Below are positions 1 to 5,115 of a stretch of 6,434 bases of DNA, piece after piece. The first letter of the stretch is position 1, and each line of letters begins with the position of its first letter. The notes beneath the pieces are model-generated. The model was not told the origin of the DNA. It saw only the letters and a program-made list of their open reading frames with translations, and did no database searches. The DNA comes from Verrucomicrobiota bacterium (GTDB taxonomy: Bacteria; Verrucomicrobiota; Verrucomicrobiia; Opitutales; UBA953). Both the position numbers and the translations under genes were made by a program. The stretch covers positions 1-6,434 of the forward strand of contig RFRI01000084.1 of NCBI GenBank assembly GCA_009924535.1, read 5' to 3'.

Positions 1-1
1 C

Positions 2-514
2 CTGGCCCGCGACACCATCGGCATCCTCTCGCTCGGACTGCAGACGCTTCCCTCGGTCTGCTGGGTGCCGGTCGCCATCATCGCATTCGGTCAGAACGAG
101 GCCGCCGTCCTCTTCGTCGTCGTCATGGGTACGGTCTGGGCCGTCGTCATCGCGGTGCAGGAATCGGTGCTCTCCGTGCAGCCGCTCTACCTCCGCGCGG
201 CGATGACCATGGGCTCCCGCGGCTGGCACCTCTGGACGCACGTCATCTTCCCCGCGGCTTTGCCCGGCATCATCAGCGGCCTCAAGCAGGGCTGGGCCTT
301 CGCCTGGCGTTCGCTGATGGCGGCCGAGATCTTCGTGGTGATTCTCTCGGGCTTCGGCCTAGGGTCTCTCCTGCATGCCGGCCGCGAGCTGCTGCGCATG
401 GATCAGGTCGTGGGCGTGATGCTTGTCGTCGTCGGTGTCGGCCTGCTCGCGGATCTCATCTTCTTCTCGCCGATCGAGCGCTGGTTGCGCCGTTCCCGCG
501 GGCTGGAGCGCTAA
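2..514 (+). CDS. ABC transporter permease, SsuC/TauC/NrtB type (3' fragment)
   Basis: Inner-membrane permease subunit of an ABC importer of the nitrate/sulfonate/taurine class; the substrate cannot be told from the fragment. The reading frame is open from base 2, so the gene starts outside the window and 170 residues remain. The first visible segment (GLQTLPSVCWVPVAIIAFG) matches the family pattern around a membrane helix. The cytoplasmic EAA-type loop that docks on the ATPase is visible as RAAMTMGSRGWHLWTHVIFP at about residues 65-84, with its conserved internal Gly and the closing Ile/Phe-Pro. It is followed by GLKQGWAFAWRSLMAAE, also typical of SsuC-like permeases, and by a last hydrophobic stretch before a basic tail (RWLRRSRGLER). 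The GTG at 65 could be mistaken for a start, but homology runs upstream of it. The ATPase and binding-protein genes are not in the window. Family call is firm; substrate is unknown. Confidence 0.9.
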   Translation: MARDTIGILSLGLQTLPSVCWVPVAIIAFGQNEAAVLFVVVMGTVWAVVIAVQESVLSVQPLYLRAAMTMGSRGWHLWTHVIFPAALPGIISGLKQGWAFAWRSLMAAEIFVVILSGFGLGSLLHAGRELLRMDQVVGVMLVVVGVGLLADLIFFSPIERWLRRSRGLER

Positions 515-539
515 GCCGTCGCCTTTCCTCCTCGCCCTC

Positions 540-566
540 GGGGCCGGGGAGCCCCTACCCTAGGGG
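540..566 (+). promoter_or_regulatory. Two overlapping, mutually exclusive hairpins before obg
   Basis: In the 54-nt gap between the permease stop and the obg ATG, GGGGC (540-544) can pair with GCCCC (551-555) around a 6-nt loop. Alternatively CCCCTA (552-557) can pair with TAGGGG (561-566) around CCC. Both use bases 552-555, so only one can form at a time. The second hides AGGGG, the only Shine-Dalgarno-like stretch before the ATG at 569, although its spacing (2 nt) is too short for a standard site. A TACCCT hexamer (556-561) also sits 7 nt before the ATG and could be a -10 box, but I see no matching -35. There is no T-tract, so an intrinsic terminator is not supported. Regulatory meaning is inference. 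Confidence 0.25.
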
Positions 567-568
567 AA

Positions 569-1771
569 ATGTTTATCGACGAAGCCAAGGGCGGCAAGGG
601 CGGCGACGTCGTCCTGGTCTGCGACCGTAACGAAGGCGACCTGCAGGCCTACCGCTGGCAGCCGCACCGTCGCGCCCGCAACGGCGCTCCCGGCCAAGGC
701 CGTCAGTGCGCCGGCCCCGATGGTGGCGACCTGATCCTGCCGGTGCCTCCGGGCACGCAGGTCCTCGAAGAAGGGTCCAACCGTCTCGTGGCCGAACTGA
801 CCGAGCACGGTGAACGCGTCGTGCTCCTCGCCGGCGGCAAGGGCGGTCTGGGTAACATGAACTTCAAGAGCTCGGTCAATCAGGCCCCGCGTCGCACGAC
901 CCCGGGCTACCCGGGCGAAGAAGGCACATTCCGCATCGTGCTCAAGACGATCGCCGACATCGGCCTCGTGGGCTACCCCAACGCGGGTAAGTCGACCCTC
1001 ACCAATCTCCTCACGGCCGCCCGCCCGAAGATGGCGCCGTATCCGTTCACGACCTTGCACGTCAACGTGGGCGTGATCGACTACACCGACCGCTTCGACC
1101 GCATCGTGATGGCCGACATCCCTGGCCTGATCGAAGGCGCGCACGAGAACCGCGGCCTCGGCCACCAGTTCCTCCGCCACGTCGAGCGCTGCTCGCTGCT
1201 GGTCTTCATCATCGACATGGCTGGCAGCGAGAACCGCGAGCCTTGGGACGACCATCGCATCCTCGAACGCGAACTCCGCCTCTACTCGCCGATCCTCGCC
1301 GCGAAGCCGCGTATCATCGTGGCCAACAAGATGGATCTCCCGGCCGCGGCCGCGAAACTGAAGAAGTTCCAGGAACGCGTGAAGGACATGGTCATCCCGA
1401 TCTCCTGCTACTCGCAGGAAGGCATCCAGGAATTCCGCGACAAGCTCTGGGCCGCCGTCAAGGGCCCGGTCGACCAGCGCCCGAAGGCCCCCGCTCCTTA
1501 CGTCGAACCTGCCGTGGCCAAACGCCTGGCAAAGGTCCATGCCGCTAAGGTCGTCGTCCCGAAGGCCAAAGCCGCCAAGCCGGCTTCGAAGAAGGTCGTG
1601 AAGGCCGCTCCGGCCAAGAAGATTACGCCGAAGGCCAAGCCGGTCGCCAAGAAGGCCAAGGTCGTCGCCAAAAGGCCGGTCGCCAAGAAGAAGCCGGTCA
1701 AGGTCGTGGCCAAGAAGAAGGCCGCCCCGGTGAAGAAGGCGGCCTCGAAGTCGAAGGCGAAGAAGAAGTAA
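569..1771 (+). CDS. obg: Obg/CgtA-family GTPase with shortened N-terminal domain and lysine-rich tail
   Basis: Ribosome-associated GTPase family acting in large-subunit assembly and stress or growth control in the cytoplasm. The G domain is intact: G1 GYPNAGKST (135-143), switch residues PFTT (159-162), G3 DIPGL (183-187), G4 NKMD (253-256), G5 ISC (278-280). The N-terminal Obg domain is recognisable from GGKGGDVVLV (8-17) through GGKGGLGN (89-96) and NQAPRRTTPGYPGEEG (104-119). However, the opening MFIDEAK (1-7) runs directly into GGKGGDVV. Family members usually have about 30 more residues there, including the SFRREK..PKGGP stretch. Residues 318-400 form a tail with 31 Lys in 83 and no Asp or Glu, in place of a recognisable OCT domain. 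The ATG at 569 is supported because MFIDEAK is the family N terminus, so the missing part is internal and not an upstream start error. The gene converges on msrB with 1 nt between stop codons. Function of this variant as a normal Obg is uncertain. Confidence 0.92.
   Translation: MFIDEAKGGKGGDVVLVCDRNEGDLQAYRWQPHRRARNGAPGQGRQCAGPDGGDLILPVPPGTQVLEEGSNRLVAELTEHGERVVLLAGGKGGLGNMNFKSSVNQAPRRTTPGYPGEEGTFRIVLKTIADIGLVGYPNAGKSTLTNLLTAARPKMAPYPFTTLHVNVGVIDYTDRFDRIVMADIPGLIEGAHENRGLGHQFLRHVERCSLLVFIIDMAGSENREPWDDHRILERELRLYSPILAAKPRIIVANKMDLPAAAAKLKKFQERVKDMVIPISCYSQEGIQEFRDKLWAAVKGPVDQRPKAPAPYVEPAVAKRLAKVHAAKVVVPKAKAAKPASKKVVKAAPAKKITPKAKPVAKKAKVVAKRPVAKKKPVKVVAKKKAAPVKKAASKSKAKKK
1520..1768 (+). repeat. 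Low-complexity Lys/Ala/Val/Pro coding repeats in the obg 3' end
   Basis: The codons for Obg residues 318-400 are dominated by AAG, GCC and GTC. The 16-nt string GCCGGTCGCCAAGAAG occurs exactly at 1639-1654 and again at 1675-1690, 36 nt (12 codons) apart. The encoded units PVAKKAKVVAKR and PVAKKKPVKVVAKKK are imperfect tandem copies. This resembles the AKP-rich tails of bacterial histone-H1-like and other nucleic-acid-binding proteins by composition only. Such repeats can gain or lose units by slippage, so tail length may vary between strains. Confidence 0.7.
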
Positions 1772-1783
1772 GTTACTTCTTCT
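1761..1783. terminator. Perfect inverted repeat across the obg/msrB stop codons
   Basis: AGAAGAAGTAA (1761-1771) and TTACTTCTTCT (1773-1783) are exact reverse complements around the single base G1772. The arms contain the TAA of obg and the TAA of msrB. It could fold in either transcript, but the stem is AT-rich and there is no run of T, so it is a poor intrinsic terminator. It may simply result from both proteins ending in lysine codons. The symmetry is seen directly; any termination role is inference. Confidence 0.35.
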
Positions 1784-2390
1784 CCGACGTTCCCTTGAGT
1801 TCCTTGAACTTGAGGGACTCGGAGTTGAGGCAGTAGCGCAGGCCGGTCGGGGCCGGGCCGTCTTCGAACACGTGGCCGAGATGGCAGTCGCAGCGCGCGC
1901 ACAGGATCTCGGTGCGGGTCATGCCGTGGCTCGAGTCGGTGATCGTGGCGATGTTCTCCTTGGAGACGCCTTGGAAGAAGCTCGGCCAGCCGGTGCCGGA
2001 GTTGAACTTGGCGTTGGAGGAGAAGAGCGGGAGGTCGCAGCAGACGCAGTGGTAGGTGCCGGTCTTCTTGTTGTCGAGCAGGGTGCCGCAGAACGGACGC
2101 TCCGTGCCCTTGGCGCGCGTGACGAAATACTGCTCAGGCGTCAGCTGGGCGGCCCATTCGGCGTCGGTCTTGACGACCTTGTCGACGAGCGTGGGCTTGC
2201 CGACGCCGCCTTTGCCGTCGTCGAGCGTGACGAGCACCTGGGGGACCTTGACTTGGGCGGATTCTTTCATGGGTTTGGTTTCGGGAGAGGGGGAGGGCGC
2301 GGCCTTCTTGTCGCTGGCGGCGGAGAGCGTGTAGGTCAGCGCGGCGAGGACGCCGACGCCGGCGGCGAGTAGCCAGGTTTTCGTATTCAT
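1773..2390 (-). CDS. msrB: Peptide-methionine (R)-S-oxide reductase MsrB, probably exported
   Basis: Reduces the R epimer of methionine sulfoxide in proteins. The 205 residues comprise a hydrophobic N terminus (WLLAAGVGVLAALTYTLSAAS, about 6-26) that looks like a signal peptide or membrane anchor, a Pro/Ser linker, and an MsrB domain from about residue 70. Zinc-site cysteine pairs are C115/C118 and C164/C167; GTGWPSF is at 132-138; HLGHVFEDGP is at 170-179; and the catalytic cysteine is C187 in RYCLNS. C101 (RPFCG) is a candidate resolving cysteine by position, an inference. There is no lipobox cysteine after the hydrophobic stretch. Location is therefore likely periplasmic or membrane-tethered, which would need an external electron donor not seen here. 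The start lies 4 nt after the erpA stop with no Shine-Dalgarno sequence, suggesting one transcript and reinitiation. Family identity is very firm; export is probable. Confidence 0.95.
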   Translation of the reverse strand: MNTKTWLLAAGVGVLAALTYTLSAASDKKAAPSPSPETKPMKESAQVKVPQVLVTLDDGKGGVGKPTLVDKVVKTDAEWAAQLTPEQYFVTRAKGTERPFCGTLLDNKKTGTYHCVCCDLPLFSSNAKFNSGTGWPSFFQGVSKENIATITDSSHGMTRTEILCARCDCHLGHVFEDGPAPTGLRYCLNSESLKFKELKGTSEKK

Positions 2391-2394
2391 AGTC

Positions 2395-2712
2395 TTAGCT
2401 GAAGGATTTGCCGCAACCGCAGGTGCTGGCGGCGTTGGGGTTGCGGACTTCGAAGCCTTTGCCGTGCAGGCCGTCGTCGAAGTGCACGGTGGACCCGTCG
2501 AGATAGGCGTGGCTGGTGGGGTCGATGAGGATTTTCATGCCCTGGCTTTCGAACTCGAGGTCGCCGTCCTTGCGCACGTCGAAAGCCATGCCGTATTCGA
2601 AGCCGGAACAGCCGCCGGTCTCCACGAGGACGCGGAGGATGGACTCAGGGTTGGCCTGGGCTTTCTGGAGCACCTGGATCTGCTGGGCAGCGGCTTCGGT
2701 GAGGTTGATCAT
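2395..2712 (-). CDS. erpA: ErpA/IscA-type iron-sulfur cluster carrier protein
   Basis: Small A-type carrier that receives Fe-S clusters from the assembly machinery and passes them to target proteins in the cytoplasm. At 105 residues it has the family's usual length. The three ligand cysteines are present: C35 in ETGGCSGFEYG and C98 and C100 in the C-terminal NPNAASTCGCGKSFS. That ending is closer to ErpA than to IscA (which tends to end with an ECGCGESF-like sequence), but subfamily assignment by eye is not decisive. The N terminus MINLTEAAAQQI fits the usual helix, supporting the ATG at 2712. A promoter-like TTGACT...TAAACT lies just upstream with no room for a leader. It is followed at 4 nt by msrB, so iron-sulfur supply and repair of oxidised methionine appear to be co-transcribed. 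No isc or suf genes are nearby. Confidence 0.95.
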   Translation of the reverse strand: MINLTEAAAQQIQVLQKAQANPESILRVLVETGGCSGFEYGMAFDVRKDGDLEFESQGMKILIDPTSHAYLDGSTVHFDDGLHGKGFEVRNPNAASTCGCGKSFS

Positions 2713-2719
2713 GCTGACA

Positions 2720-2746
2720 AGTTTAGGGGCAATCGGCCGGAGTCAA
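2720..2746 (-). promoter_or_regulatory. Putative sigma70-type promoter of erpA-msrB, leaderless
   Basis: On the minus strand, TTGACT (2746-2741) resembles a -35 box and TAAACT (2725-2720) a -10 box of the TANNNT type. The spacer is 15 nt, shorter than the preferred 16-18. Seven bases (2719-2713) separate the -10 from the ATG at 2712, so a normal start site would fall on or next to the A of the start codon, and no Shine-Dalgarno sequence is present. Both facts fit a leaderless mRNA. The short spacer keeps confidence moderate. Confidence 0.45.
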
Positions 2747-2799
2747 GGGGCGGCCGCCTTCCGGGGCTTTTCCTTGGCTATTCGGTCCGGTGGCCTAGG

Positions 2800-3516
2800 A
2801 TGTCGACAACCCCGCCTATGCCCCGCGTTCTCATCCGGCTCCTGGCCCTCTCCGTGTTGCTGGCTTTCGTCTTCCACTGCGTGATGATGGTGGTCGTCGC
2901 GCTGGTCGGCTGGAATACCGACACGCTGGCGCCGAAGACTCTGCTCGGAGCCGGTGTCTTCGAGGCTTCTGGCAAGGATTGGTTCTGGATCCTGTTGCTC
3001 TGGGGTTTCGCGCTGCTGCAGTCCTGCCTGCTGCTCCTGCCTGTGCCGATGACGCCTTCGACCGGCGGCAAGGCTCCGCTGGGTCCGCGCGTGATCGCCG
3101 CGGCCTTCCTCGGCGGGCTCTTCATGGCGATCCCGCTGCTCGCTTCGGTCGACCTCTATTATCTTTCCGCGCAGGCCGATCCGAACGGTTTCAGCTCAGA
3201 GCCCTATGTGCTGGGCGCCTTGGCTGTCTGGGTGGCGTCGTGGCTGATCTGGACGCCGATCCTCCTGCACCGTTCGCGTGGTCAGGCGGACGCCGTCGAA
3301 CGCTTCGTCGGTAAGAACATCGCGGGTTCCGCGGTCGGCCTGGCGCTCTGCCTGCCGTGGTATTTCGTGCTGCGACGCAAGCAATCCTGCATCTGCAGCC
3401 TGGGTACGTTCTGGGCCTTGGTGCTGGGCCTCTGGTCCCTGCTGGTCATCGGCGGACCGCTCCTCTTCGTGCTCGCGCGTGACCGACGTCTCCGCACCGG
3501 CGTGCGCGCCGGCTGA
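2800..3516 (+). CDS. Multi-pass membrane protein of unknown function
   Basis: I do not recognise this protein. It has 238 residues from the ATG at 2800; the in-frame ATG at 2818 (232 residues) is equally possible and starts closer to the first helix. The frame stays open back to 2464, but that part lies antisense to erpA and reads as non-hydrophobic, non-coding sequence, so I exclude it. Hydrophobic segments lie near residues 11-38, 61-83, 97-121, 132-153, 172-188 and 199-222, about six in all, with a basic C terminus (RDRRLRTGVRAG). A distinctive stretch between the last two helices, RRKQSCICSLGTFWAL (about 189-204), pairs two cysteines as C-x-C before SLG and may be a family signature. It is divergent from erpA across 87 nt and ends 2 nt from the dus stop. 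No catalytic motif or partner gene suggests a role. Confidence 0.75.
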   Translation: MSTTPPMPRVLIRLLALSVLLAFVFHCVMMVVVALVGWNTDTLAPKTLLGAGVFEASGKDWFWILLLWGFALLQSCLLLLPVPMTPSTGGKAPLGPRVIAAAFLGGLFMAIPLLASVDLYYLSAQADPNGFSSEPYVLGALAVWVASWLIWTPILLHRSRGQADAVERFVGKNIAGSAVGLALCLPWYFVLRRKQSCICSLGTFWALVLGLWSLLVIGGPLLFVLARDRRLRTGVRAG

Positions 3517-3530
3517 ACTCAGAGCGCGCA
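3503..3530. terminator. Possible bidirectional hairpin over convergent stop codons
   Basis: TGCGCGC (3503-3509) pairs exactly with GCGCGCA (3524-3530). Inside it, CTGA (3513-3516) pairs with TCAG (3519-3522), so the TGA of the membrane-protein gene faces the TGA of dus within the fold. The 7-bp outer stem is almost all G+C and would fold in either transcript. There is no T-tract on either side, so a Rho-independent terminator is only possible, not shown. Confidence 0.35.
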
Positions 3531-4577
3531 GCCTTGCTGCGTCTCGCGTGTCGGTCGCGCGATGAGCCCGCGGTGCGGTTCGTCCGGGTAGGCTTCGTTC
3601 GCCCGTGCGCCGAGCAGGTGCTCGTCGCAGCACTTCAGGAGGTCTGGCAGGTTCTCGGTCCGGCGCATATCGTGCAGGAACTTGCCTTCGGTATCCACGG
3701 CGAGGCCGACGAAATTCAGGAATTTCTTGAGACGGCCGGCCTGCTTGTCGGTGGCCTTGGCGGCGTCGCAGCATTCGTCGGCGAGCTCCTGAATATACGT
3801 CCGCACGTCGGTGAGCGTGGGCACAAACGGCGTCAGGCCCTGCTGGACCTCGCGCCACTGGCGGAAAATCCACGGGTTCCTGATGGCGTGGCGGCCCATC
3901 ATCATGCCGTACGCCTTGGTCTCGGCGGTCAGACGCTGGGCCTTGGCGGCGGAGAGCACGTCCCCGTTGGCGATGACGGGGCAGGGGACGGCCTGCACGG
4001 CCTTGGCGATGGCGGTGTAATCGACTTCGGACCAATAAAGGCCTTTGACGGTACGGCCGTGGACGGTGAGCAGGTCGACCTGATGCTTCGCGACGATCGC
4101 GAGGATCTCGTCGAAGCGCTCCTGGTCGTCGAAGCCGATGCGCATCTTGACGGTGAAGAGGCCGGGGATCTCCTGGCGCATCGCGCCGATGAGTTCGTCG
4201 ATCTTGGCCGGATCGCGCAACAGGCCGCCGCCGACGTTCTTGCGGTACACCTTAGGCGCGGGGCAGCCCATGTTGAGGTCGATGCCGGCGACGGGTAGCT
4301 TCCCCAGCTCGCGGATGGTGCGCAGCATGTGCGGCGTGTCTTCGCCGATGAGCTGCGCGAAGACCGGGCGGCCGGTGCCGTGATTGACGACGGAGTCGAC
4401 GATGTGCTTCTCGGGCGTCGAACTCTCATGGACGCGGAAATATTCGGTGACGAACCAGTCGGGCGCGCCGCGACGGCCGATGACGCGCATGAAGCCGGTC
4501 GTGGTCACGTCCTGCATCGGCGCGAGCACCGAAGGGCGCGTGCCGGCGCCGACGGGGACTGGCAGGGGCCCGCTCAC
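3519..4577 (-). CDS. tRNA-dihydrouridine synthase (Dus family)
   Basis: FMN-dependent enzyme that reduces uridine to dihydrouridine in tRNA, in the cytoplasm. The TIM-barrel motifs are in order: the FMN-binding start APMQDVT (19-25), LNMGCPAPKV (101-110) with catalytic C105, the TVKMRIG strand (142-148) with K144, HGR (173-175), NGD (204-206) and the phosphate-binding GMMMGRHAIRNPW (224-236). At 352 residues it is a normal length. TEYFRVHESS (44-53) is reminiscent of the DusC-type branch, but I do not assign a subtype. The start is GTG at 4577, fixed by a 4-nt GTGA overlap with the stop of the upstream DUF151 gene and by the position of APMQDV. The preceding codons fold into a tight hairpin that reaches the start codon, so translation is probably coupled. 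It ends convergently, 2 nt from the membrane-protein gene. Family call is very firm. Confidence 0.95.
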   Translation of the reverse strand: MSGPLPVPVGAGTRPSVLAPMQDVTTTGFMRVIGRRGAPDWFVTEYFRVHESSTPEKHIVDSVVNHGTGRPVFAQLIGEDTPHMLRTIRELGKLPVAGIDLNMGCPAPKVYRKNVGGGLLRDPAKIDELIGAMRQEIPGLFTVKMRIGFDDQERFDEILAIVAKHQVDLLTVHGRTVKGLYWSEVDYTAIAKAVQAVPCPVIANGDVLSAAKAQRLTAETKAYGMMMGRHAIRNPWIFRQWREVQQGLTPFVPTLTDVRTYIQELADECCDAAKATDKQAGRLKKFLNFVGLAVDTEGKFLHDMRRTENLPDLLKCCDEHLLGARANEAYPDEPHRGLIARPTRETQQGCAL

Positions 4578-5017
4578 GCCTGCTTGCGCAGGCGCGCGAG
4601 CATCTCCGCCATGTCGTCGCAGACGTCCAGGACGGACTTGGCGATGAACACCGGGCGTTTGGCCTTCACGGCGAGCACGAGGGCGTCGCTGGGACGGGCG
4701 TCGACTTCGGCGATCTTACGGGCGACGGGGCCTTCCTGACCCAGGAGGATACGGGCGAAGAAGACGCCGTCCTTGACGTCGACGATGGCGACATGGACCA
4801 CGCCGGCGTCCAGACCTAGCAGGAGGTGGAGCATGAGGTCATGGGACTGCGGGCGGTCCGGCACGCGGCCGTCCAAGGCGCCCTGCAAGGCCTCGCCGAC
4901 GGCGGGGTCGACCTGGATGACCATCGTCTTCGCGGCGGTCACGAGGAACACGGCGGTGCCTCCCTTGACGGGGATGACCTCGATGCCGGTGACGGGCACT
5001 GCCTCCAACTTGCTCAT
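4574..5017 (-). CDS. Bifunctional nuclease family protein (DUF151/BFN domain)
   Basis: Single-domain DUF151 (BFN) protein of 147 residues. The family hallmarks are the RPQSHDLMLHLLLGL segment (55-69), a strand pair with VHVAIVDVKDGVFFARI (74-90), and DARPSDALVLAVKAKRPVFI (106-125), followed by VLD. The domain was named after plant BFN proteins with reported RNase/DNase activity. The role of bacterial members is poorly known, so nuclease activity here is family-level knowledge only. There is no C-terminal UVR motif of the kind some bacterial homologues carry. The start at ATG 5017 gives the expected short N-terminal lead before the first strand; I see no good Shine-Dalgarno sequence. It is the first gene of a pair with dus, sharing a 4-nt stop/start overlap, and is divergent from the M3 peptidase gene across 98 nt. 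Confidence 0.9.
   Translation of the reverse strand: MSKLEAVPVTGIEVIPVKGGTAVFLVTAAKTMVIQVDPAVGEALQGALDGRVPDRPQSHDLMLHLLLGLDAGVVHVAIVDVKDGVFFARILLGQEGPVARKIAEVDARPSDALVLAVKAKRPVFIAKSVLDVCDDMAEMLARLRKQA
4577..4594 (-). promoter_or_regulatory. GNRA-capped hairpin at the dus start codon
   Basis: On the minus strand CGCCTGC (4594-4588) pairs perfectly with GCAGGCG (4583-4577) around a GCAA loop (4587-4584), a GNRA tetraloop. The last stem base is the G of the dus GTG codon. The hairpin lies within the last codons of the upstream gene, so it would block initiation on dus until a ribosome finishing that gene melts it. The pairing is seen directly; the coupling role is inference. The sequence also encodes ARLRKQA, so chance cannot be excluded. 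Confidence 0.45.
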
Positions 5018-5115
5018 GCCGGAAAGTGTGCCCGGTAGGCCGCCTTCGCAAGCCCTCGCTGCTTTCAGGCGTAGGGTTGCCTTGAAATCGGCCCCCGTTC
5101 CCGCACGGTGGAGGC

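Noticed and set aside
65..514. GTG at 65 as the permease start
   Set aside because: Family-conserved residues (GLQTLPSVCW) are encoded upstream in the same open frame, so the gene is cut by the window edge.
540..566. Rho-independent terminator after the permease
   Set aside because: Stems are present but no T-run follows, and the second stem abuts the obg start codon.
560..1540. Long minus-strand open frame opposite obg
   Set aside because: It is the antisense shadow of a strongly conserved gene in GC-rich sequence; its translation has no family resemblance.
2464..2799. Upstream extension of the membrane-protein frame
   Set aside because: It lies antisense to erpA, and its residues look like reverse-strand reading, with a sharp change to hydrophobic sequence only after 2800.
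4574..5017. DUF151-dus pair as a novel nuclease/tRNA defence module
   Set aside because: Both are common chromosomal families, and no toxin, sensor or mobile-element context surrounds them.
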